Below are positions 12,481 to 22,960 of a stretch of 64,000 nt of DNA, piece by piece (positions within the stretch are counted from its first letter, which is position 1; the number at the start of each line of letters is the position of its first letter). Source of the DNA: Saxidomus purpurata (lineage: Eukaryota > Mollusca > Bivalvia > Venerida > Veneridae). The notes under the pieces are model-generated. The model was not told the DNA's origin, did not search any database, and saw only the letters and a program-made list of their open reading frames with translations. The position numbers were made by a program, and so were the translations under genes. The stretch spans positions 3,149,859 through 3,213,858 of the forward strand of contig JAFMSR010000015.1 in the NCBI GenBank assembly GCA_022818135.1. The letters are read 5' to 3'.

Positions 12481-13462
12481 TTTTTAGTTTCATTATGTAG
12501 TATGTTTTAAGGAAAGAGCTCTGTCCAGGGGCCCTAATTTCTGAAGGGATGACTTTCCTTTTCAGCGATTTTAGTTTTTGGTAATAAACTAAACGTTTGC
12601 ATGTGAAATTCGAAAAAAATTAATTTTGCATGTTAACCTCCAACGCTAATGGCTTTAAGATATTTGTTTACGTTGTGATGTTGTTGGGCATTTAAGGTCT
12701 TGTTAAATTGTCACAGCCAAACAGAAATGCTTTGACTTTGGTATGACTTCTAGTTGTCTCTAGTCTAAAAACTAAAAAATTAAATTTCTATCGAAAGTTC
12801 TTACGGCAACAGTCATAACCTAGTCTTCTAAAAGTCTTCCATGCTGGCAATTTCACTTGATTTTTACCTGGTTCTAACTTCTGGAGAGGCGCCTTGATAC
12901 AGATATTGAAAAAAAAAGAGCACAGGCACAAATATTTAAACACAAGACGTTTGGTTCAGTAGAGCGAGTCTGGTCAAAATATGTATCTAGTAATCATTTT
13001 TGTTTGCATATTCACATGCTATTAGGACCCCGTATACATACAGAGCAGGTTTAATCAGTCAAAGAACACGATTTCAAAAATGCCCATTTTCATTTAGGTG
13101 TCACATAGACTTCTGTTTTACTAATGCAAGCGTCTGAACCTTAGACGCTCGGATTCAATCGCAGTGTATCCTAGTGCTGAACCCAATCGTCTATGTGTTT
13201 AAACGGAACCTACACGTCTATGTTTTTTTCAGATTGATGAACATGTTCCTTGTAATGTTAATCAATTAGCCCTGTCAATTTTGAAAGCGAACGCAGAAAT
13301 TTTAACATTTTATGGTTTGACAGATTAAAACTGAAAATCATTTTTTAATCAATAGATCTATAGGAATCTAAAACTTTACCTCAAAAGAAAAAATAAATAA
13401 AGATTATAAGAAAAAAGTTATAATTATACTGTACTATATTAGTTGCCTGATTTTAAAACAAA
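12481..13462 (+). other. Duplicated upstream flank of TRIM pseudogene 1
   Basis: Counterpart of 5.4-6.16 kb. Shared ordered blocks include 'ggtatgacttctagttgt', 'ttggttcagtagagcgag', 'tgcatattcacatgc' and 'ttttgaaagcgaa'. Nothing coding is seen. Confidence 0.6.
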
Positions 13463-13717
13463 ATGGCGACAGAAGAACAAGATGCAAAATCCGACGTGAC
13501 AAAACTGGACTGTAGTATTTGTTTTAGCCACTTCAGAGACCACATGTTGTTGACATGTTCTCATACATTTTGTATACAGTGTTTGAGGAATACGTCATCA
13601 GGACTTGTGTCGAACCTGCATGGATATACCAGTGGGTGGGGTAAAGACCATCATTTATATCAAAGTCGAGAGTTTACCTGAAGCAGAAGTTCATTACGAT
13701 ATTTGTGAGAATGGACA
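13463..13717 (+). pseudogene. Truncated TRIM pseudogene (RING fragment)
   Basis: Starts with the same 'aaaatggcgacagaagaaca' context as the intact genes and encodes the first RING cysteines. It then breaks. One base is lost in 'tgtttgaggaa' (intact copy: 'tgtttagaggaa'), 28 bp are missing after 'aggact', and another short deletion removes part of the 'catttcaatccaactttt' segment. Homology stops at 'gagaatggacat' (about 13717), early in B-box 1. No coiled coil or propeller remains nearby. A protein initiated here would be ~72 residues with an incomplete RING, so it is read as dead. Confidence 0.85.
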
Positions 13718-15663
13718 TATTAATGAAATTAACTGTAAAAAGATTATCAAACAGTTCAAAATTAATTGTTGTATAGAGAAATGATTAAATAAATATAAGT
13801 CTTCATATTCTGCCACTATTTTGCTATTCGCAGATCTCATGGGGAACTATAATGACCACTACCGATATCACAAAAATCAAGGGAATTAAGTCAAATTTCA
13901 TGTGTCATCACGGTGTCTACAGAGTTACCCATCTTTTATCGATATTTGCGAGTGTGTGTGATTTACGGGGTCATAAAACCAGTCACGTGTAACTGCGCCT
14001 GCCAAACTGGAAAAATCAATATATCGTTGTTTTTTAACCTAGATTATTTATAGCCTAAGGGAGATGTGAAAGTTGAAATGTTACTAATTTAGGTAAAATT
14101 TAGGTATTGTGTTTTTTCTTCTGACTATTATATACCGAACGATATCACCTTATTTTCAATAAAACAAAATATGAATAAAATTGTTTCAAGTGGGAAGCAC
14201 AATATCATTAAAAACGAGTTTATAAAATTTAATGAATTTGATCATATTTAATGTAAAATGAAGTGCGTTGAAAATACGAATCCAGTGATACTAGTAATAA
14301 TAATTGTTGACAATAGTAACAGATCGAGGAACTCAAAAAGCTGTTACACTCGTTGTTCTTGACATATTTGAATGAATCTAAAATGTGTTCATTGGAGAAC
14401 TTAAATTGTCGACTGACCTCTTCGCATGCGCGTTATTTTGTTTGTTCATGTCAACAAATACCTTATGAAAAATTTAATGATGGACATGGAATTCAAGAAC
14501 ATGCGTGCACGGCAAATCAATTGTTATTGGGGCATGGGAAAGACACGATGCTTTTTTTAAATGTAGACAACTTTAAATGTCATCCTTTACTAAGTTTGGG
14601 TCATTTCCACACATATCAATGATTTGTTTATATACATTTTTTCACACTAAAAGTTACACTGTTAAAGGAGGAAACAAAATTTAAAAACAAATTCATTTCT
14701 TCGGAAAGCTTTAAAAGACAAAACATACGCGAATTTAGACTGCATCTGTATTGTGCAAACAAAGTGGATCTTCAAAACATTCCCTTTCTACACTACTTCA
14801 TAAAATGACATTTTCACCTTCCTATCAAATGAAATCAATTGGCGCTGGGGTCAAAGAATAGTGAAAACCACTGTTTCAATTTAGACATGTATAAAATATG
14901 TCTCTGTCCAAGTGATTGAAAAAGAGAAAAAAAACATAAATAGGTTTTTTTAAACATTTTACAAACTTTAAAATTACGTGAATGATAATAGTATTATTAA
15001 TAAAACATACGGGTCTTGTATATAATATGATGAAAAGTTATATAAATTATCATTGAATAGTTATAGAATTCAGTAAAATATATTCGTTTCATAGACATAT
15101 TTTTTCTTTTGAATCGGTATATGAAGCATAAAACAAAACCCAATATACAGCTTAAAGTATTTTATTACGGGTCATTATCAATGTTACGTAATGTACGGCC
15201 ATAAAACACTACAACCGAGCAGACGGATCGATCATTCGGAAGTGTTCGAGCGCGACAGTTGGAAAAATAAAATATACATTATACACGTTTCAAAAAACAA
15301 AAAACGAGCATGTTTTATTATTCCTTTTTTATTGAAATGATATCACAATGTTTTATTCTGTTCCGTTCGGGATCGTAAAAAGTTGTTATAGCGTATGCGC
15401 TACGCTTTTCTTTTCAGTAAAACTGGCACATTTTGCGCGTTTTACTATAATGAAATGACAGTTGTGGTTTTAAATTTAAAACATGCAAAATTAATGAAGA
15501 CTCAAAAAAGGCAAAAAACATTAAAAAGGGGAAATGTTGTATGTGATTATGCCTCTATGATTATTAAATAACTTCATTAGTTTAAATTTCATCACTAAAG
15601 TAGTTAATTATAAACATGTATAGTAAATCACAGGTGTGTATTAGCCTTGTATGTGACACTCTG
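13718..15663. other. No gene seen
   Basis: AT-rich sequence. One 89-codon open frame at 14353-14622 (+) has no motif or splice support and is probably chance. Confidence 0.5.
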
Positions 15664-15960
15664 CTACATGTTTGAGCGGTTCAGTGGTCTAGTGGTTAAC
15701 GCTCTGGACTGGTATCCAAGGGTCGCAAGTTCGACCCCGCACCTCTATTAACAAAACTAATGATCTTACGGATGAGACCGAGATGCATTGGTGTTGTACA
15801 TCGGGCATGTTAAATAACGAGGGACCGTCTCTTGAACGGGACGCGTTCTATATCATGCACTATCCCCCGAAAACTAAAATAACTTTAAAACTCTTCTGGG
15901 GGCGTTGGTAATACGGATTATCCGGTACCAACGATAAAACTATACAATAAATACATACAT
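15664..15960 (+). mobile_element. tRNA-derived SINE
   Basis: tRNA-like head at about 15675-15750 with A box 'tggtctagtggttaacgc' and B box 'gcaagttcgacccc'. A ~200-bp body follows, and the 3' end is A/T-rich: 'aataaatacatacat'. Stem pairing is imperfect, as expected for a SINE. Confidence 0.7.
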
Positions 15961-16933
15961 GCGACATGCTGGAATCTTATATAGCCGCGGCATTTATTAT
16001 ATATTTCATCGTCTATAACTGCATAGATCTAATTTATATTTACTTTATTTAAATACACAACTAGCAGTACACATATTTTTCAATAACTTGACATTTACGA
16101 TATATGGGAATACCGGCGTTTCTTGATCGATACCGGAGTTTTGTAGGCCAGCTGACAATATTGAAAGCGGAAGTAGAAATTTTAACGGTCCAAACATAAT
16201 TTCAATGACCTTCGACGCGCGAAAATGTACCTTCGGACATTTGTTACATTATTCAACAATAATTGATAAAAAAAACCCATAAAATTTACATTTTTGTGAC
16301 CCTCTTTAAATGCAAAACCAATGTTAAAAACTGATAACCACTATATTTTCCTCAACAGAATCATACTATTGGTTTCAAAATCCTCCAAGACAATTACTAT
16401 GGCAACAGCGATTTGAAATGATTCTTTTTTTCTATTTTGGCTATACCTTATAAAAAAGGTATATCGTGGAAAGAAGACATGAAATAGTTCACCAGATATG
16501 ATATATATTGAAAGAATATATAATGTTGCGACCAAATATAAATGATGCTGTTAGGAAATGATTACCGGAATAGTTTACTGCCCATGTAAACTGAAGTGAA
16601 TTTTGACGTCAAATTGTGGTATGTGACGTCATTTTTAGAGTGAACAATGACGCCTTAGGTATACTTTTTCAAAATGTTGTAGTTTTGTATGTACTGGACG
16701 CAGGTAACTGAAATTTTCTAATATTGATATTGAAATATTGTTTATTCAAAATATACAAGAATGCTAGTTTCCAATTATTTTGTCCGAAGGCCCATTTTCC
16801 CGTGTCGCAGGTCCAATTTGTTTTCATCAATTTAACACTCTACCACACATTAAAAGTTAATAAAGGTATATAAGGATGACAGGATATTGTATAAGTTACT
16901 CTATCTTAAAACGAAAGTACACTTGGGTAAAAA
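15961..16933. other. Spacer before TRIM pseudogene 2
   Basis: Nothing coding is seen. The last ~130 bp share short blocks ('tcaatttaacactctaccac', 'aaaacgaaagtacacttggg') with the flank upstream of the first TRIM gene. The larger upstream block seen at 5.4 and 12.5 kb is not recognisable here. Confidence 0.5.
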
Positions 16934-18380
16934 ATGGCGACAGAGGAGCACGCCGCAAAGCTCGACGTGTCAAAATTGAATTGTAGTATTTGTTCGAGCC
17001 ATTTTACAGACTCAAAGTTGTTAACATGTTTTCATACATTTTGTATGCAGTGTTTAGAGGAATACGTCATCAGGACTGGTAAAGATGGAAAGTTCGAATG
17101 CCCATTGTGTCGAACCTGCATGGATATACCAGTGGGTGGGGTAAAGACATTTCAGTCGAACTTTTATATAGAAGTCGAGAGTTTACCAGAGGCAGAAGTT
17201 GATTGCGATGTTTGTGAGAATGGACAAACAGCTACTCATTATTGTTTAGAATGTGTTGAGCACTTGTGTGAAAGATGCGCTGTTACTCATTCAAAGCTGA
17301 AAATAACACGTGAACATAAAACTGTTGAACTCAGCGACTCACCAGAGGGTTGTAACAGGAAGGTACAAAAGAAAACATACTGTCCTCATCACAATGGAGA
17401 AGAAATTAAAATGATTTGTAAAGACTGTAACGCACTGCTTTGTGTTGTTTGTAAACTCACAGAACATGAAAATCACTGTACCTCGGGAATCCCCAAAGAA
17501 GCAACAGAAAGACGTGCCTTACTGTCAGAAAAGCTAAAGGAAGTAAAAAGTTCAGTGAAAAGTCTTAAGTCAACCATTGATAAAGTGGAAAAGTGTTCTG
17601 ACGAAATTCAAAAGAAACTTGAAACGAATGTCAAGGAAATAGATGAATGCGTAGAACAGCTTATGAAACAAATAAGAGACGATTCAGATAAAATGAAACA
17701 GGAATTACAAACTAGTTGCACAGAAGTCTTAGATTATTATTTAAAATAAAAGAAAATCTTACATGAAAAAGTATGTGAAGGAGAAGCTGTTGTAAGTCAT
17801 ACTCGAAAAGTCGTGGATACTGTAAGTGACTTGGATATTTTAGATGTGAATTTACAAAACAAGTTACAATCAATCAAAACAACAGCAGCCGGCATGTCAG
17901 TGAAAAATATGACCCATCTGATATTTAAAGCGGGCAATACCTTAAGTGCGCCTTATCATTTAGGAAATAATATCGCGACGAAACTTGATTTTTCAATAGA
18001 CAAAGAGAATCTCATTTATGGTGAGCCTATAGGAAATACAGATGAAGCTAATGTAATTGCAGTAACGACACAAAACGTGTATGCAGTATTTTTGACTATG
18101 GTAGTTATCTAAAGCACAATTTAGAAACCAAGCTTAATGAAACGAAGGTTTTACTAGAACATACTGAAAAGGGAAGCGTCGTTGGTTTAGCATTTGATGA
18201 AAAAGGGACATGCTTCTTTTCACATGTGCATTCTAAATCCCTGTATAAATGTACTGGAAAGCGTTTTGGAGAGCAAATTTGTAAGTTTGACTCCTGCCCG
18301 TATGGAATAGCACTCAGACGTTCTAGGAAAGACAGTTCCAGAGAACTTCTTGTATGTGTCACAGGGTGAGAAAAATGTGC

Positions 18381-18452
18381 AGCCAGACCGGGGCTCGAAC
18401 CCGGGGCCTTTCGCTTACAGGGCGAATGCTCTACCGACTGAGCTACCGGGCC
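18381..18452 (-). other. tRNA-Thr-like module inside the LTR
   Basis: On the minus strand these 72 bases fold as a tRNA cloverleaf. The acceptor arm GGCCCGG/TCTGGCT has one mismatch and two G-U pairs. The D arm has a perfect A box TAGCTCAGTCGG. The anticodon stem TTCGC/GCGAA encloses loop CCTGTAA (anticodon TGT, threonine; position 33 is C rather than U), and the T arm is CCGGG-TTCGAGC-CCCGG. The same module recurs in the second and third LTRs, there with TTCCAGC in the T loop and one base fewer. It lies well inside the LTR and is repeated with it, so it is part of the element and not a chance neighbour. It may provide Pol III transcription. Confidence 0.8.
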
Positions 18453-18591
18453 GCTTACACATATTATCCCCAATTGTGAACTAAGTCCGAACCGTGACAT
18501 ACTCCCCCACCATATTGAAATTCGTCCTCGAATTTCGTACGGGTTAAGAGAACAAGGTAAACATGATCTCGAAGTATATATCCAGTCACGG

Positions 18592-18608
18592 TCCCATGTT
18601 GGGCGCCA
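18592..18608 (-). promoter_or_regulatory. Primer-binding-site-like sequence of the mini LTR element
   Basis: Minus strand TGGCGCCCAACATGGGA, two bases downstream of an LTR end. It differs from the complement of the animal tRNA-Lys(CUU) 3' end (TGGCGCCCAACGTGGGG, from memory) at the A of ACATG and near its end. The second internal copy at about 18845-18861 is the same. Confidence 0.7.
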
Positions 18609-19349
18609 AATGTCACAGGGTGAGAAAAATGTGCAGCCAGATCGGGGCTGGAACCCGGGCCTTTCGCTTACAGGGCGAATGCTCTACCGACTGAGCTACC
18701 GGGCCGCTTACACATATTATCCCCAATTGTGAACTAAGTCCGAACCGTGACATACTCCCCCACCATATTGAAATTCGTCCTCGAATTTCGTACGGGTTAA
18801 GAGAACAAGGTAAACATGATCTCGAAGTATATATCCAGTCACGGTCCCATGTTGGGCGCCAAATGTCACAGGGTGAGAAAAATGTGCAGCCAGACCGGGG
18901 CTGGAACCCGGGCCTTTCGCTTACAGGGCGAATGCTCTACCGACTGAGCTACCGGGCCGCTTACACATATTCTCCCCAACTGTGAACTAAGTCCGAACCG
19001 TGACATACTCCCCCACCATGTTGAAATTCGGGTTACCCAGCTGCCAGGAACGTCACACTGAATTCGTCAGATGGAAACTTGTTGTCGGAATTTAACGGTA
19101 TAATGGACGTTGGAAGCCCTGGAAAGTTTTGCCCAACTGATGTTTGCTTTGATAATGAAAATGGTGTAATCATTGCTGATTATGGAAACGATATAGTAAT
19201 TAGGATTGATGATGCTTGTATGTATTTACAATGCCTCAAAGGGCAATGGACCACTGTGTGTGTCTCTTGGGATAGACAACAAGCTCTATGTCGGCTTTAA
19301 GGACGAAAACATTACATGCTACAAGCTGAAAATTCAAGTTAGACTGTGA

Positions 19350-20320
19350 TATTTCGAAAAGTATGTTATATGTGTTTAATCTAGGTAGAGATTGACAGTG
19401 AAAATTTGTGTAAAATGTTCCTCAAACCATATTAAAAGATGATTGGCGATAAAATGTTGAATGAAGTAAAACTGAAATGTGTCGGAATTTTACCAGAGCT
19501 GTAGCATAGCCATTGTTTTGATTACGAACATCAATTCTGTCTGTGTAAACTATGATGAATAAATGGGTAAATGTGTGTAAGCCCATTATTATGAAACACC
19601 TGTATTGGTATTATCAATGAGCTTGTTCAAAGTATTACGAAGAAACGTTTTATGTAAACTAGTATGACTTAACTCATGTGAAAAGCATTATGAACATATG
19701 TACATTGTATGTGTAATGTATTATGAATAAACATGATAAATATGCGTTTAAAGAATGACTAGTGTGTGTGTAAACTGTTAAATATAAATTTGTAGATCTA
19801 CATAAAGAATAAGCCTAATTTATAAACATATACTTGTAAAGTATTATGAGTAAAGGTTTGTGTGATAAGAAGTAAACATGTGTGAAATTAGAGCAGCACC
19901 GATTATGTTATATGCACGGGTAATCGTCGTGGTTCTAGGACCTTATTATATTAAAAGTATATTGCAGAAGTTTTAGAAAATTAGAACCACTATTTTGATA
20001 TATAATAAACCGGGAAAGTATCATGATCTTGGCAAGAACTACCGAGGTTGCTATTCAACAATGTAATTCAAAGAAATACTTGTAGATATTCTAGAACAAA
20101 ATCTTAAATTGATCAGGAAGGATGGTCAAACTCATAGGAAATAAAAAGAAATACAATTTTTTTAAAAAGAAGAAAGAATTTAGTTACCCCATCCGATGAA
20201 TATCTTTATGTAGCATCTTTCCTCGAAATAAACCCTCAAAATATGTCTATGAAAACATTTAAACCAGTATTTCAATAAATGATTATCGGCAAAACAGTTT
20301 TGAAACTGACTTTTCTGGTG
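19350..20320. other. Duplicated 3' flank of TRIM pseudogene 2
   Basis: Counterpart of 8.09-9.15 kb downstream of the first TRIM gene, including the loose 'gtgtaaagtattatgaataaa'-type units (about 19545-19870) and 'tcttggcaagaa...gaggttgcta'. Nothing coding is seen. Confidence 0.6.
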
Positions 20321-21405
20321 TTTTTTTTCAGATGTTTAGAGTAAAAAAAGTTTGAATTTTTGGATCGATTGTTTCTCAATCGGTCCAATGTTAACAGAGT
20401 ATAGATTCCTTACGGCCGAACGAACAACATACAAACACGTAGTTCCATATATTCAGTTGCTACGCATTATACTGTCTTCTGTTTTAAAAATTATACAGTA
20501 ACAGATCTAAATAATTTCAAAACATTTCAGAATAGCATAATATTATTTTGTTGTTTTTCTTTATTTTTAATTAAAAATCAACGAGGTATCTGTTCTAGAT
20601 AGAACTATTTTCCTACGCGGTTTTGATCACAACTAGTCAGACCGGAGACACTAAAAGAAAACTAGTCAGGCCGAATAATTTAAAGTCTTTTACCCGATAT
20701 TGTTTTTGTGACCATAAACTATCGGAACATCGTAATACATCATGGAACCACTAGGTACTTTTAAGTTTTAAATTACAAAACTCGGAATTAAACATAAAAA
20801 ACAACGATTGTTTTAACTTGCCAACGCCTTTATCATCAAAAGTGTATCTTTAAAGATATATCGCACTATAGCGTCTGAAACACTAGTCTAAATACGCGTT
20901 TAGGTGTAAAACTGAAAAGTATCAGCAAATTAACTTTACAGAGGCAATGGTAGATGCCTTTTTGAAATATAACAACATATTTTTATGCTTTAAAAACGTT
21001 GTAATTGTTGTATTTTATGTTAATGCGTGGTTCGAAAAGGGTACGAAAATGTCCGCATTTTACCGAAGTCGGGTCGTACCTGGGTACGAATAACTGTGAG
21101 AAATCACATAAATCTACAATGTCTTAAATACGATTTTTAGATGTAGACAGAAATGCAATAATCTAAAGGGAAAATCAAATTCATTTGTTTAGATCATGCT
21201 GTCATTTACAAAGAACAGATATTAACTCAATATAAATACAAATAAGATTTATTGTATTGAATTGTATTGTAACTGAAACTTTCAAAACTTTACCATGATT
21301 CTTTTGCTACACTTAATTTTGGCGGCTACATTCATACACACATTAATTATATTGTATCATTATTATCATCACCATCATCATCATCATATTATTATTATTA
21401 TTATT
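20321..21405. other. No gene seen
   Basis: AT-rich. It ends in an ATT/ATC microsatellite (about 21359-21404) into which the next element is inserted. Confidence 0.5.
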
Positions 21406-22496
21406 AACCAGGTTTTCCGAAGGAAAAATCCTGGTTATTAGATTGGGGTATGTCGGCGGGCGGGCGTAAACAATTTCTTCTGTGCGCAACTCCTCCTACA
21501 TTTCTCAACGGATTTCAACCAAACTTTCACAGAAGTATTGTCATGAAGTGCCCTGGCGCATATTTTCCGGGTTTTGTGATTTGGTCATTTTTGACAGAAT
21601 TATGGCCCTTTGTTTTTTTCACATGTAATTCTTCTGTGCGCAACTCCTTCTACACTTCTCAAGGGATTTCAACCAAACTTTCACAGAATTATTGTTACCA
21701 AGTGCCCTGGCGCATATTGTCGGGGTTTTGTGATTTGATCATTTTTGACAGAATTATGGGCCTTTGTTTTTTTCCACATAATGTAATATATATAGAGAAA
21801 TACTCTTCTGTGTGCAACTCCTACATTTCTCAAGGGATTTCAACCAAACTTTCACAGAACTATAATTGTGAACTAAAGAATTTTGAATATATAATGTTCT
21901 GCCCCTGGTCGTCCGTCCGTCCGTCCGTCCGTTAGCAATTTTGTGTCTCCTTATTTAAGTATATATAAAAGGGAGAATACTCTGTTATTATAAAAGGGAG
22001 AATACTCTGTTATTACTGTCTATTTTTAGAATAGATTACCAGTCCTGTATACTTTGGAGTATTCTGTTACAGTAAGATGACAAAATTTCTCATGAGACCA
22101 GCGGTTCAAACCCCACACAGAGCAAGGTTTTTTTTTGTTTTTGTTTTTTTATAATTTTTGCCTGAATTATGGCCCTTTGCTTTTTTTCCACATATGTTAT
22201 ATATAGAAGAATACTGTCACGTGCCCACTTCCTCCTACATTTCTCAAGATATTTAAACCAAACTCTCACACAACTGTTGTCATCAAGTGCCCTCGTGCAT
22301 ATTGTCTGGGTTTTGTGTTTGGATCAATTTTGCCTGAATTATGGCCCTTTGCTTTTTTTACACATGTAATATATAGAAGAAGACCTTTGTTTCTTTTTCA
22401 CATTATGTATATCTACTGACTTTAAAACACATTTGCGCTCGGCCAGCAGACTGGAAAATGAAAACCTGGTTTTGTGACAATTTCCTGTCACTTGTT
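21406..22496 (+). mobile_element. Helitron/Helentron-like element with ~150-175 bp tandem core
   Basis: Short inverted repeats bound it: 'aaccaggtttt' at 21406-21416 and 'aaaacctggtt' at 22461-22471. The 5' end can also fold on itself ('aaccaggttttcc...ggaaaaatcctggtt'). The 3' end has a perfect hairpin GTGACA-ATTTCC-TGTCAC (22474-22491). The core contains at least three units beginning 'cttctgtgcgcaactcctcc' with 'tttcaaccaaactttcacag' and 'gaattatggccctttg'. A secondary insertion or divergent part lies at 21850-22150 with a CGTC microsatellite. Flanks on both sides are ATT microsatellite, consistent with insertion into it. No coding capacity; the open frames across it are repeat translations. 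Confidence 0.75.
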
Positions 22497-22960
22497 ATTA
22501 TTATTATCATTACTTGTTACGAAATACTACTAAAGTCTAATATGGTAAACATGGAAGATAATAGCCTGCTACTAAAGCTTTTGGTAAAAAAATAAAGTTC
22601 TTCAAACTGTATGTAAATAACGTATTTTAGAACATAAAGTCATATAAAAAGGCTCTAGTATAAATTCCTGTCACGTATATCTCTAAATTTCAAATAATAC
22701 GCTACCAAATTCTGAAAATCCAATATAAACATAATAGCGTAGCGGTGCCGTGTAATCGACATTTTCAATCGATTTCTGCAAATTCCTACCTAAATTTTCG
22801 CTTATATTTTGATTCTAGCCTTTAATTATATATTTATGAACATGTATGTCTATGTAGATTTTTTTTTTCAACGGTAACTGAGAGCGAGCAGCTTTAAAAC
22901 ATTCAGTTATTGTTTAAGACAAGTTATGAACATTTAATACAGTATGGTAGAGAGGCTGTT

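Larger units (their letters stand above)
18357..19030 (-). mobile_element. Miniature LTR retroelement (terminal-repeat-in-miniature type), tandem LTR-int-LTR-int-LTR
   Basis: Three LTR copies lie at 18357-18499, 18611-18752 and 18864-19005 (143, 142, 142 bp), each starting TGTCAC and ending GTGACA. They are separated by two internal segments of 111 bp (18500-18610, 18753-18863) that look identical to each other. A third internal segment is cut after 25 bp (19006-19030). Read on the minus strand, each internal part begins two bases after the LTR with an 18-nt primer-site-like TGGCGCCCAACATGGGAC and ends with GGTGGGGGAGTA directly against the next LTR, a polypurine tract. Just before it is 'attcgaggacgaatttcaat', resembling the 3' end of Ty3/gypsy elements. 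There is no coding capacity, so it would need enzymes from an autonomous relative. The array interrupts the TRIM pseudogene and its right end abuts a 166-bp target deletion. Confidence 0.85.
16934..19349 (+). pseudogene. Near full-length TRIM pseudogene split by an LTR element array
   Basis: Close paralogue of the 6.2-kb gene. RING, both B-boxes and coiled coil are intact for 271 codons, then codon 272 (CAA, Gln, in the intact copy) is TAA at 17747-17749. The alignment continues downstream. A one-base deletion near 18089 ('gcagtatttttgac' against 'gcaggattttttgac') shifts the frame. At 18357 the homology is replaced by 674 bp of LTR-element sequence and resumes at 19031 ('ggttacccagctgcc'). 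About 166 bp of propeller coding (equivalent to 7598-7763 in the intact gene) is missing across the insert. A further shift occurs near 19240 before the ancestral stop at 19347-19349. A truncated RING/B-box/coiled-coil protein could still be made from the first 271 codons; such propeller-less TRIMs can act as dominant regulators in principle, but nothing here shows expression. Confidence 0.88.

Noticed and set aside
18105..18500. 131-codon minus-strand open frame across the TRIM pseudogene and first LTR
   Set aside because: Half is antisense of TRIM coding sequence and half is the LTR tRNA-like module read as protein; no independent support.
18381..18958. Three tRNA-Thr genes
   Set aside because: The cloverleaves are repeated exactly with the LTRs, have an acceptor mismatch and C33, and copies two and three have a damaged T loop; they are parts of a retroelement and not cellular tRNA genes.
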